Assembly: GCF_002933875.1 (NCBI RefSeq)
Contig: NZ_BFAV01000150.1
Coordinates: forward strand, 1-64,000
Direction of reading: 5' to 3'
Length of the DNA stretch: 64,000 nucleotides
Source of the DNA: Desulfocucumis palustris
GTDB lineage: Bacteria; Bacillota; Desulfotomaculia; Desulfotomaculales; Desulfocucumaceae
This document shows positions 24,605 to 33,270 of this stretch, piece by piece. Position 1 is the stretch's first letter. Every line of letters begins with the position of its first letter. The position numbers and the translations under genes were made by a program. Under the pieces are notes generated by a model. The model was not told where the DNA came from. It saw only the letters and a program-made list of their open reading frames with translations, and made no database searches.

Positions 24605-25168
24605 ATGAGCCTTTTAGAGGAAATTCTAAACCATAATAGGAAGTTCGTTGAGCAAAAAGAATATGAAAAATTCCAGACCACAAAGTTTCCTGATAAAAAG
24701 ATGGTTATTCTGACATGCATGGATACCCGGCTCACGGAATTGCTTCCCAAGGCCATGAATCTTAAAAACGGGGATGCAAAGATAATCAAAAACGCCGGCG
24801 AACTGGTGTCACATCCAATGGGAAGCATAATGAGGAGTATTCTAGTTGCAATTTATGAGCTTGGGGCGGAGGAAGTATATGTTGTGGGACACAGTGACTG
24901 CGGCATGGCTCATATAAACCCTGAAAAAACACTAAAAAGAATTGTTGACAGGGGTATCTCCAAACAGATAATATCGGCCCTGGAATATGCCGGATTTAAC
25001 CTCAACAATTGGCTGCAAGGATTTAACAATATATATGAAAGTGTTCAAAACAGCGTCGATGTTATAAAAAACCACCCACTAATGCCCGGGGGCATACTGG
25101 TCCACGGGTTGGTTATAAATCCGGGCACAGGTGGTTTGGAAGTGGTTGTTGACGGATCAATGGCGTGA
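24605..25168 (+). CDS. beta-class carbonic anhydrase
   Basis: A 187-residue zinc enzyme that interconverts CO2 and bicarbonate. Zinc ligands and the Asp/Arg dyad are visible: CMDTRL (Cys, Asp, Arg) and HSDCGMAH (His, Cys), with the IIKNAGE and GAEEVYVVGH blocks. An upstream extension of the frame to 24506 lacks homology; ATG 24605 with AAAGGGG is the start. It is a short, YbcF-like type with a helical insertion around residues 120-155. It has no operon partner and sits tail to tail with the cysteine desulfurase gene. Confidence 0.92.
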   Translation: MSLLEEILNHNRKFVEQKEYEKFQTTKFPDKKMVILTCMDTRLTELLPKAMNLKNGDAKIIKNAGELVSHPMGSIMRSILVAIYELGAEEVYVVGHSDCGMAHINPEKTLKRIVDRGISKQIISALEYAGFNLNNWLQGFNNIYESVQNSVDVIKNHPLMPGGILVHGLVINPGTGGLEVVVDGSMA

Positions 25169-25259
25169 AAGGGAAGACAAAACTGAATCATATGAACCTG
25201 GGAAAGGAACCGCATTGATTGTTATTGGGGTTATTTAGCGAAACCGGCCGGCCTGACCG

Positions 25260-26417
25260 TTACCTGCCTGAAGAAATAGCCTCCATTGCCTCCAGAGCCC
25301 GATCTATATCTTCGCCGGTATTGAACCGTCCCATACTGAAACGTATGGCGCCACTGGCGTCCGTCCCCAGGTCGGCGTGCACCAAAGGGGCGCAGTGCAA
25401 ACCTGTTCTGACCGCGATCCCGTAGTCACCGTCCAAAATAGCCCCCGCATCCTCGGAGGTTACCCCCTTTACAGTGCAGGTCAGCACCGGCACATCGTTA
25501 TCCGTGGGCTTGGGACTGTGAAGCGCCACCCGGGGAATTGCGCTTAAGCCTTCGTACAGCCGCCTTGTCATGGCCATCTCCCTTTGCTGGACGTGCTCCA
25601 GGCCTTCCTTTTCCAGGTAGTCAAGCCCGGCCAAAAGACCGAAAATACCAAGTAAATTAAGGGTTCCGGCTTCAAGCCTGTAAGGGAACGCCTGGGTGTG
25701 AAGGAGACTGCGGGAGTCAATGCCTGTTCCGCCAAACCGGGTGGAGTTTACTTCCAGCCGGGAGGAAAGAACCAGGCCGCCGATGCCGCTGGGCCCCAGC
25801 AATGCCTTGTGCCCGGTAAAAGCCACGGCGCTGACGTTCCATTTAGCCATGTCAATACGGACATGTCCCGCGCTCTGGGCCGTGTCTATTAACAGAGGGA
25901 CTCCCCGTCCGGCGCATACCCGGGCTATGTCCGGCACAGGCTGTACAGTTCCCAGCACATTGGAAGCGTGGGTGCAGATTACCAGCCTGGTGTCGGGCCG
26001 TATAGCCCTTGCCACCGCCTCCGGATCAACATGCCCGCTCCCGTCGAAGGCCACCAGATCATACTCTATCCCGCATTGCTTTGCCAGGTGAAACAGCGGC
26101 CGGAGTACGGAGTTGTGCTCCAGCCGGGTGGCAACCACGTGATCACCCGGGCCAACCAGGCCCAAAATTGCCAGGTTAAGGGCATCCGTGGCATTGGCCG
26201 CGAAAATGACCCTTTCCGGGTCGGGAGCCCCAAAAAAACGGGCCACTTTCCGCCTGGTTTGAAAAACGAGATCAGCAGCCTCCATGGACAGATCATAGCT
26301 GCCCCGGCCGGGTGAAACACCCAGCCGGGCATAGGTATCAACCATCCGGTCCATTACTTCCCGGGGTTTGGGAAACGATGTGGCCGCGTTATCCAAATAA
26401 ATTAATTTATCGTCCAT
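25260..26417 (-). CDS. cysteine desulfurase / class V aminotransferase (EF2568 type)
   Basis: A 385-residue PLP enzyme that takes sulfur from cysteine. YLDNAATSFPKP opens the fold, the PLP lysine is in AFTGHKALLGPSG, His in THASNVLG stacks on PLP, and the catalytic Cys is in RTGLHCAPL. The start is ATG 26417 behind AGGTGTG; the upstream extension overlaps the previous gene. It is the last of three genes with a TusE/DsrC-like protein and a molybdenum hydroxylase. Related desulfurases sit in the Enterococcus selenium-dependent molybdenum hydroxylase cluster, so supplying sulfur (or selenium) for that cofactor is the likely job. Confidence 0.9.
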   Translation of the reverse strand: MDDKLIYLDNAATSFPKPREVMDRMVDTYARLGVSPGRGSYDLSMEAADLVFQTRRKVARFFGAPDPERVIFAANATDALNLAILGLVGPGDHVVATRLEHNSVLRPLFHLAKQCGIEYDLVAFDGSGHVDPEAVARAIRPDTRLVICTHASNVLGTVQPVPDIARVCAGRGVPLLIDTAQSAGHVRIDMAKWNVSAVAFTGHKALLGPSGIGGLVLSSRLEVNSTRFGGTGIDSRSLLHTQAFPYRLEAGTLNLLGIFGLLAGLDYLEKEGLEHVQQREMAMTRRLYEGLSAIPRVALHSPKPTDNDVPVLTCTVKGVTSEDAGAILDGDYGIAVRTGLHCAPLVHADLGTDASGAIRFSMGRFNTGEDIDRALEAMEAISSGR

Positions 26418-26427
26418 GGTATCACAC

Positions 26428-26802
26428 CTATAAACAGGCTTTCGGATTGGGTAAACCGGCAAGGCGGCGGGCTCCGTGTTTAATCCCGCCGGGAAAAAGC
26501 GCCTCAATGGCCCGCATGCTCATTTCCGTGCCCGCCGCCAGCTGGCGGTTTAACGGCGCCCGGCCGTTTTGGAAATAAAAATCCCGAAGAAACCTGAGCA
26601 CCTTCCACTGTTCGGCGCTGAGCTGTTCAAGGCCGCACTCCCTGGCCAGGGCCTCGGCGATATCTTCACTCCAGTCGCCGGGGTGCCAGAGGAAGTCTTC
26701 TTCATCAAACAGTACCTGACGCCCGGCCACAGGACGGTATCTGCGGCCGGTAACGGCAGGCTGTTTGGAGTTGTTCACCGGGATGCCGTTATCATCAGCC
26801 AC
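26428..26802 (-). CDS. TusE/DsrC-family sulfur-relay protein
   Basis: A 124-residue DsrC/TusE-fold protein: FLWHPGDWSEDIAEALA, LSAEQWKVLRFLRDFY and the C-terminal arm FPGGIKHGARRLAGLPNP ending KACL. The penultimate Cys that carries persulfide is present. The second arm Cys of true DsrC, at the GACK position, is Arg here (GARR), as in TusE, so a role with dissimilatory sulfite reductase is unlikely. The N-terminal 30 residues are an unusual extension. The GTG start lies 1 base after the stop of the hydroxylase gene, and the desulfurase follows within 10 bases: a dedicated three-gene operon. Confidence 0.88.
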   Translation of the reverse strand: MADDNGIPVNNSKQPAVTGRRYRPVAGRQVLFDEEDFLWHPGDWSEDIAEALARECGLEQLSAEQWKVLRFLRDFYFQNGRAPLNRQLAAGTEMSMRAIEALFPGGIKHGARRLAGLPNPKACL

Positions 26803-26803
26803 G

Positions 26804-29452
26804 TTATTGCAAAGCCGCCTTTATCTTTTCCGGTGTTGCCGGCAAATCGCAGATCCAAACTCCGATGGCATCCTTAATGGCACTGATGATCGCCGGGGCG
26901 GTGGGAACCATTGTCATCTCGCCAACCCCCGTGGACCCCTTCCCGGTGCCCCGCACCCTTGGAGTTTCCCTGATGATGGACTCCATTTCAAAGGCGGTTC
27001 GAATACTGGGAAACTTGAAGGTCATCCAGTCCCTGGTCTGGCCAGCGATATACTGCTCGCGCAGGGCAAAGCCGACACCCATATCCGCCCCGCCTTCAAG
27101 CTGGCCTTCGAAGTTTAACGGGTTAATCACCGGCCCGCTGTCCACCGCGGTGGTCATCTTGATAACCTTAACCTCACCGGTTTCGGTATTTACCTCCACT
27201 TCCGCCAGCTGCAGCGCGTGCACCACTGATTCAAAGGACGGCCCCTGGCCGGTCTCCGGGTCCAGCGGCCCGGCTTCCAGGGTGGTCTTGGTTCCTGTAT
27301 AACGGACCGGGCGCCCGGCCTCTTTAAGTTCCTGGTAAGTGGTCGCCCCGGCATCTTGCATGGCCTGCTGCAACTGCTCAACGGCGTTTACCAAAGCCCC
27401 TCCCACCATGTAAGTCATACGGCTGCCGGCAGCGGGTCCGGTGGCGGTGGTTTGATCCGTATCCTTCGTCATTAGACGAATTTTATCCAGGGGCAATCCC
27501 AGGCTGTGGGCAGCCAACTGGGTAAGCATGGAATCGTTACCCTCGCCGGGATCGGCGACAGCGGCATAGATGGTCACTCCGTCGTCAGGATCAAGCTCTA
27601 TTGCGACAATAGCCTGATCACCGGGCCCTCCGATGCCAAACGCGCCGGCACCCAAGCCAACACCCCGCCGGATTACTCCCTTTTTGTGCTCCCGGGAATC
27701 AAGAAGACTGCGCTCATAATGAGGACGCATTGCTTCACAAAGCTCGGGGAAGGGCCACTGTTCCACCACGCTGCCGGTGGATTTTGACTGTCCGGGCCGC
27801 AGTGAATTGAGTATCCGGAATTCCAGCGGATCCATTCCCAGCTTATCCGCCAGCATGTTAACAGCACACTCAAGGGCGAAATTAACCTGAGGCGGACCGG
27901 CCCCCCGGGCTGCGGAGCCCCAGGGGTTATTAGTGTAAACTAATTTGCTGACGGCGTGAACATCGGGTATATTGTACGCGCCCGAAAGCATTTGCATTGC
28001 CCGGTTGACAATAACATCACCATTGGAGTGATAGGCGCCGTTGTCCACCAATATATCAATCTTATAGGCGGTAATGCGCCCTTGGCCGTCCGCACCCAGC
28101 TTAACTTTCATATCGAAGGGATGACGCTTGGGCGTCATCAGCATTGACTCGGCTATGCCGGGAATATAACGCACCGGCCGCTTGAAGTGCAATGCGGCTC
28201 CCGCGGCAATGCCCTCGGAGGAAATTTCCAATTTCATGCCGAACTGCCCGCCGGTGTAGGCTTCCTCGTAGCGCATATTTTCCCAGCCAAGAGCCTCTTG
28301 CAGCATACTGAGATGCTTGTGGATATTAATGCTTCTTCCAATAACCACCAGCTGCGCATCCTCGCCCCGGCCCTCGAAATAGGCTACGCACGCCTCCGGC
28401 TCCAGGGGGGCCTGGTGGTTAATCTGGGTGATGAAGTGCCCCTCAATAACTGCCGGCGACCCGGCTAAACCCTTTTCCGCGTCACCCTTGATCTGGGGCT
28501 GGATAAAACACAGATTTGGCCTGTCGTCATGAAGTTGAATAGCTCCCTCAGCCATCGCCTCTCCCGGCGAACCCAGCACCGGAAGCAGTTCATACTCCAC
28601 TTCCACCGCCTTGGCCGCCTCTATGGCCTGTTCCCTGGTTACTGCAGCGATAACCGCCACCGGGTCGCCAATATAGCGAACTTTATCTTCACAGAGAACA
28701 GGACGGTCGGCCACGGTGTATTTCAATCGATTGGTACCCGTAATATCCTTCGCCGTCATAACCCCAACAACCCCCGGCATTTGCTCAGCGGCTGAAAAGT
28801 CTATCTTCTTAATCAAAGCGTGGGGATGCGGGCTGCGCACAGCCGCCAGTTCCAAAGCGCCGGGAACTATAATGTCCGCCGTAAATTGCGCTGTGCCGCA
28901 TGCCTTGGCCAGCCCCGAGGGACGGGGGTGAGAAACGCCATACTTGGGACTGTCGGGAGCGGGACGGACATCCCCGGGGGAAATTTCCTTCCGGAGGAAC
29001 CTGCCGGCTAATTTGACGGCATCAATGATTTTGGCGTAGCCTGTGCAGCGGCACAGGTTGTGACGCAAGGCTTTTTTAATCTCTTCCGTATCGGGATCAG
29101 GATTAACGTCCAGCAGGGCCTTCGCGGACATTATTATACCCGGGGTGCAGAAGCCGCATTGAACGGCTCCAGCCAATACCATAGCTTCTTGAATCAGGTG
29201 CGGGTTTTCCGGGGTGCCCAGGCCCTCGACGGTGATTATATCGGCGCCATCCAGTTTTGCCACTTTCAATAAACAGGATCTTTGGGCTTTGCCGTTTACT
29301 ATCACCGTGCAAGCGCCGCATTGGCCCACCTTGTCACAGGATTGCTTGGCCCCGGTCAATTTCAACCCGTCCCGGAGCAGATCCAGCAGCGTTAAATCAG
29401 GATCCGCCACCACCTGCTGTAATATTCCGTTGACTTTAAGCTTTACTTTCAT
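26804..29452 (-). CDS. molybdenum hydroxylase, Mop-type aldehyde oxidoreductase
   Basis: An 882-residue one-chain xanthine-oxidase-family enzyme without FAD domain, as in Desulfovibrio gigas aldehyde oxidoreductase (about 907). Order: plant-type [2Fe-2S] domain (CDKVGQCGAC, later Cys in QRSC), helical [2Fe-2S] domain (CGFCTPG, CRCTGY), then the molybdopterin-cytosine-dinucleotide domains from about residue 175 (YTGGQFGMK, GSAARGAGPPQVN). The catalytic Glu is in GVGEMTMVP near the C-terminus. It oxidises an aldehyde or N-heterocycle with water as oxygen donor; the exact substrate is unknown. First gene of the operon; ribosome site GGAGGGAAATC before the ATG. Confidence 0.94.
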   Translation of the reverse strand: MKVKLKVNGILQQVVADPDLTLLDLLRDGLKLTGAKQSCDKVGQCGACTVIVNGKAQRSCLLKVAKLDGADIITVEGLGTPENPHLIQEAMVLAGAVQCGFCTPGIIMSAKALLDVNPDPDTEEIKKALRHNLCRCTGYAKIIDAVKLAGRFLRKEISPGDVRPAPDSPKYGVSHPRPSGLAKACGTAQFTADIIVPGALELAAVRSPHPHALIKKIDFSAAEQMPGVVGVMTAKDITGTNRLKYTVADRPVLCEDKVRYIGDPVAVIAAVTREQAIEAAKAVEVEYELLPVLGSPGEAMAEGAIQLHDDRPNLCFIQPQIKGDAEKGLAGSPAVIEGHFITQINHQAPLEPEACVAYFEGRGEDAQLVVIGRSINIHKHLSMLQEALGWENMRYEEAYTGGQFGMKLEISSEGIAAGAALHFKRPVRYIPGIAESMLMTPKRHPFDMKVKLGADGQGRITAYKIDILVDNGAYHSNGDVIVNRAMQMLSGAYNIPDVHAVSKLVYTNNPWGSAARGAGPPQVNFALECAVNMLADKLGMDPLEFRILNSLRPGQSKSTGSVVEQWPFPELCEAMRPHYERSLLDSREHKKGVIRRGVGLGAGAFGIGGPGDQAIVAIELDPDDGVTIYAAVADPGEGNDSMLTQLAAHSLGLPLDKIRLMTKDTDQTTATGPAAGSRMTYMVGGALVNAVEQLQQAMQDAGATTYQELKEAGRPVRYTGTKTTLEAGPLDPETGQGPSFESVVHALQLAEVEVNTETGEVKVIKMTTAVDSGPVINPLNFEGQLEGGADMGVGFALREQYIAGQTRDWMTFKFPSIRTAFEMESIIRETPRVRGTGKGSTGVGEMTMVPTAPAIISAIKDAIGVWICDLPATPEKIKAALQ

Positions 29453-30229
29453 TATGATTTCCCTCCAATATACCTGCTTGACCGGAATAATGCGCCAAAC
29501 TAAAAACAGGAAACAACAACACCGGCCTTAACCGGCACGTCAGGCGCCACCGGCACTTTGTTTCTGAACAGAATCCCGCCGGCTCCCGGCGTGGCCCTCC
29601 CCGGTTACCTCCCGGCCTTTATTTGGCCGGCATTCTTCTCTGAAATCCCGTTTTCCAGAGCAATCACAGCTCATTTCAATACAAATAATTTATATAGCAA
29701 GCATAAACAGTGCCATATACCGGACAATCTAAAATTTCGCTTTTTGATGGCCCGGCTTCCAGGTGAATAACGCCGTAAGATTTGTATATCCGGATATATT
29801 TAAGATGCCGTGCCGCATCAAATATATTCTATAATAAATAGAAAACATTTAAAGAATCAATATGTATTATGCACGGGTTTTAATGCGCCGCGGCATCGTT
29901 TGAATGCCGCGGCGCATTAATTTATTTTAATTCCAGCATAGCCGCCCCGCTTTTAGAGAACCTTTAATAAAAAAATAAAATTTAAAAATTTTCCATCAAA
30001 GCTGTATAAGCCCGGCGCCGCCTGAAATTCCCCGTTCATCAAGGGCTGCATGAGATTAGCCGGCAGGTTTCCGGGGATGGGAGGCTATTGGTTGTGGAGA
30101 CATTTGTCCGGCACAAAAACCACAAAAAACAGCCAGGTCAATCATTTGTGGTTGACTTGACTGCTTTCACATTGCATTCAAATGATTTAAGAGCTTAACC
30201 TAAAGACACCGGCCCATATAATAGGCGGC
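29453..30229. other. intergenic stretch with a perfect 16-base-pair hairpin
   Basis: No credible gene in 777 bases. The notable feature is TAATGCGCCGCGGCAT (29881-29896) with its exact complement at 29904-29919 and a 7-base loop; A+T-rich sequence follows on the + side. It stands more than 300 bases from both neighbouring genes. It may end transcription upstream of the nitroreductase gene or be a mobile-repeat trace. Confidence 0.5.
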
Positions 30230-30772
30230 CTATTTGCAGTAATTTACATTATTACCGGTGGATTTGGCTGTTTCAAAGGCATTGCCGTCGGAATATCCCG
30301 TCAGAACACCGCAGACCGGCACGAACCCTTGGGGAATGCCAATTTTTCCAACTAATTCAGGCTTGGCCTGCAGTCCCAACAGCGGAGCAATCACGTAACA
30401 GGAACCAAGCCCAAGGGCAGTTGCGGCAACGGTCATGTTGGCCGCGGCGCAGGAGACATTGGCCTGGTTATAGGGCGCGCCTTCCGGAGCGGAAAGCAGG
30501 AACAGCACAGGGGCGCCGTATAAAGGCTGATACCCGTCAAGTGCGGCGCGGCTCATGAGGAAATCATTGCCTGAATTCTTCATGGAGGTTAAAGCCGCGT
30601 CGTTAAGGGATTTCAGGACAGCCTGGTTTTCAACAACGGATATATGAAAGGTTCCTGCCTTGGGGGCATTGTTTGCCGCGGATATCAGCTGCTCAATTTT
30701 CTCCGCCTCCACGGCATTTGGCTTATACCGCCTAGTGCTTTTTCTTGCTTTAATTGCTTCTAACGCGTTCAT
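30230..30772 (-). CDS. nitroreductase-family flavoprotein
   Basis: A 180-residue FMN-dependent oxidoreductase: AIKARKSTRRYKPNAV is the FMN-phosphate binding start, ISAANNAPKAGTFH follows, and LGLGSCYVIAPLLGL is the typical C-terminal block. Start ATG 30772 behind AGGTGGC; the frame extends upstream but only through the divergent promoter region. It is divergent from an HxlR-type regulator, which usually senses electrophiles or redox stress and controls such reductases. The substrate is not predictable. Confidence 0.9.
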   Translation of the reverse strand: MNALEAIKARKSTRRYKPNAVEAEKIEQLISAANNAPKAGTFHISVVENQAVLKSLNDAALTSMKNSGNDFLMSRAALDGYQPLYGAPVLFLLSAPEGAPYNQANVSCAAANMTVAATALGLGSCYVIAPLLGLQAKPELVGKIGIPQGFVPVCGVLTGYSDGNAFETAKSTGNNVNYCK

Positions 30773-30892
30773 CAAAAAGCCACCTTTACTTTTTATTTGA
30801 TGTGCTATAATTGTATTTATCCAGTAAGATAAAATCAAGTACGGAAAATAATATAAGTAACTAATAAAGAAATAAGTAAAGGAAGTTGCCAT

Positions 30893-31219
30893 ATGAATGA
30901 CTGCCCTGTGAAGTACGCCTTGAATATATTAAACGGAAAATGGAAGCTCCAGATTGTATGGGAATTAAACCAGCAGGAGAAAATCCGGTTTAATGAGCTG
31001 CAAAGAAGGTTAAAAGGCATTTCAAGTTTTATGTTGTCAAAGAACCTTGATGAATTAGAGCAGTACAGAATTATTGTCAGAAAACAGTATAACGAGGTTC
31101 CGCCCCGGGTGGAATATTCATTAACCGAATTGGGAAAAGCAATCCATCCGTCCTTAGAGATGCTGGGCGCCTGGGGGATAAGAGCCTTTAATGAAATGCA
31201 AAATCAAAGACCTTCTTAA
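30893..31219 (+). CDS. HxlR-family transcriptional regulator
   Basis: A 108-residue winged-helix regulator: CPVKYALNILNGKWKLQIVW is the HxlR signature with the conserved N-terminal Cys4, then IRFNELQRRLKGISSFMLSKNLDELE as the recognition helix and PPRVEYSLTELGKA as the wing. In HypR, a member of this family, the equivalent Cys senses disulfide stress. It is divergent from the nitroreductase with 120 bases between, so it likely controls that gene and itself. Confidence 0.93.
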   Translation: MNDCPVKYALNILNGKWKLQIVWELNQQEKIRFNELQRRLKGISSFMLSKNLDELEQYRIIVRKQYNEVPPRVEYSLTELGKAIHPSLEMLGAWGIRAFNEMQNQRPS

Positions 31220-32853
31220 ACTTTAAACAACTTTGATGATTTGCTTAATTCAGCGGATATTTTACTAAGGCTGTGACATGCGGCTGAAACATCGGCAATA
31301 CTTTCCCTGTGCTTTTGCATGTTATCGTTAACTGTTTCGGCACCGGCCGCAACCTGCTCAGATGCAGCTGCAATTTCCTGAACCCGTAATCCCAGCTTAT
31401 TAATGGTCTGCATAATTTCATTGAAACTTACCGAAATATTTTTAACATCCCGGTCGCCGGTCTGTACCTGCGCAACGCTTCTACTTATGGAATCAACAGC
31501 AACAGCGCAGTCATTAATAATATCATTGATCAGTTTAGCAACCTTGTCCGATGTCTCGGTGGTCTGTCCCGCCAGTTTGCGCACCTCGTCGGCAACTATG
31601 GCAAATCCCCTTCCCTGCTCGCCGGCCCTTGCCGCCTCTATGGCAGCGTTCAAGGCCAATAAATTGGTCTGCTCGGCTATGTTGTAAATAAGATCAACCA
31701 TTTTTCCCACGCTGTCCACTTTTTCACTCAAGGCGCCAACAGCTTGACGCACTTCCTCCGAAGACAGGGTAATACTGTTCATCTGGTCCAGAACCTGGTT
31801 AATGCCCTGGCTGCCGGCATTTGCCGCATTTATCATTTCCATTGACAGAGCAGAGGTTACCTGTGTGCTGTCCGCCACTTCACTAATGGATGCAGCTATT
31901 TGCGAAGTAATTTCAACCGTGTTGTTAGTATGTTCGGCTGTGTTCTCCACCACAGCCGCCACGCCTTCAACAGAATTGTCAATTCCGGTTGCCTGCTCTT
32001 TGACCAGTTCAATATATTTTCTCAAACTTTCCGTAAAATCGTTACATGATATTGCCAAAATAGCCAATTCATCACTGCCGGCTAATGGTATTTTTTGCGA
32101 TAAATCTTTACTATTTTGCAACTCCTCAAAATACTTGGAGTAATTTTTGCTTCTCTCCACTATTTCTCTATTGAGCCCTAAATACCCTATTATTAAAAAA
32201 ACGGTAACAGTTAAAAAAATTAGTATATTATTCATAGTAAAGTGTCCAAATTTGTTGTAATACATAACCAGCAGATTAACATAACCCATCATCGGCAGAA
32301 CAAGAGAACACACCAATATTTTAAAAGAAATACTAACCGCGGCCTTCTTTTTCTTTATGGGCAGCAGGTATAATGGCTCGTTTACCGCCCGTACCAGGTA
32401 GAGCGTAGTTAGAACCATACCCGGCGGCACAACTGAAACCAGTTGAAGATACATGGGCAGCAAGGCGTTGCTTGAGTCCGGCTTAATCGCATAAACTACA
32501 ATCAAGGGCATTAACGCAATTAATACAATCGCATATAAAACTTCACTTTTTGCGAAGGATAAAATTACCGCCTGGGCTTTTTCCACCAGCTCTTGGTCAC
32601 CGGTATTATGTACCGCCCTTACTACGACATTATATTTATTATTAATAAAAAACGAGGTGACAGCAAAAAACAAAGCAATATAGCATAGGAACACAGGACT
32701 AATTATTATCTCTGTTACATCGCTCAATGTTAAAGTTTCCGCAAAAATCATGGCAAGAAATGAAAGTAACAATATTGGCACGTTCATAACAAATATACTG
32801 GAGATTAATCGGCCACGAGTAAATTTTGCTAACGAAGCCCCGCAGTCATTCAT
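31216..32853 (-). CDS. methyl-accepting chemotaxis protein with polytopic membrane sensor
   Basis: A 545-residue receptor. Residues 1-235 hold about six membrane segments instead of the usual periplasmic ligand domain, then a HAMP-like segment (about 235-285) and the MCP signalling domain with the tip [43 protein letters not shown] region intact. A membrane-embedded sensor suggests response to membrane state, pH, light or proton motive force rather than a soluble ligand. The 3' end overlaps the HxlR gene by 4 bases tail to tail. Confidence 0.92.
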   Translation of the reverse strand: MNDCGASLAKFTRGRLISSIFVMNVPILLLSFLAMIFAETLTLSDVTEIIISPVFLCYIALFFAVTSFFINNKYNVVVRAVHNTGDQELVEKAQAVILSFAKSEVLYAIVLIALMPLIVVYAIKPDSSNALLPMYLQLVSVVPPGMVLTTLYLVRAVNEPLYLLPIKKKKAAVSISFKILVCSLVLPMMGYVNLLVMYYNKFGHFTMNNILIFLTVTVFLIIGYLGLNREIVERSKNYSKYFEELQNSKDLSQKIPLAGSDELAILAISCNDFTESLRKYIELVKEQATGIDNSVEGVAAVVENTAEHTNNTVEITSQIAASISEVADSTQVTSALSMEMINAANAGSQGINQVLDQMNSITLSSEEVRQAVGALSEKVDSVGKMVDLIYNIAEQTNLLALNAAIEAARAGEQGRGFAIVADEVRKLAGQTTETSDKVAKLINDIINDCAVAVDSISRSVAQVQTGDRDVKNISVSFNEIMQTINKLGLRVQEIAAASEQVAAGAETVNDNMQKHRESIADVSAACHSLSKISAELSKSSKLFKV

Positions 32854-33139
32854 TATAAAACCCCCTATTAATATTGACCCTCCTATTGTATTCCATTATT
32901 CTTTATTCTTTTATTCTTCAGATCCATATATAATCCTTTTGCAATAAATATTAAATTTGGGTTAACATTTTTGTCCGGTCAATTTGAAACTGCCCAGTGT
33001 TATTTAATGAACGTCACAGGTGAAAATACACAACAAAAAGACAACAACGCACTTGAAAAATTAAACGCGATAGAAAAAGTAAAGATGAAGTCTCATTTGG
33101 GCAATGCATGCTTGTATCTTAAGAAAGAGTGTAAGAATA

Positions 33140-33178
33140 AAGCAAAAGAAGCCGCATTAGCAGCTTCTTTTGCTTTAT
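33140..33178. terminator. bidirectional terminator
   Basis: The stem AAGCAAAAGAAGC (33140-33152) / GCTTCTTTTGCTT (33163-33175) has a 10-base loop and T-rich arms on both strands. It lies about 95 bases after the helicase-fusion gene on the minus strand. The + side (32854-33139) has no supported gene. Confidence 0.75.
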
Positions 33179-33270
33179 AATAATTACAATGGCGGGTAAT
33201 TCCCGGTTCAATTTCCTTCGCAAATAGTGTCTCATCCGGCGGCACTCTTGGCAACATTATAACATGTCCA

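Noticed and set aside
26428..26802. True DsrC of dissimilatory sulfate reduction
   Set aside because: The second conserved arm Cys is Arg and no dsrAB is near; TusE-like is the better call.
32971..33180. 69-codon + frame as a gene
   Set aside because: A strong terminator hairpin lies inside its 3' end and no ribosome site precedes it.
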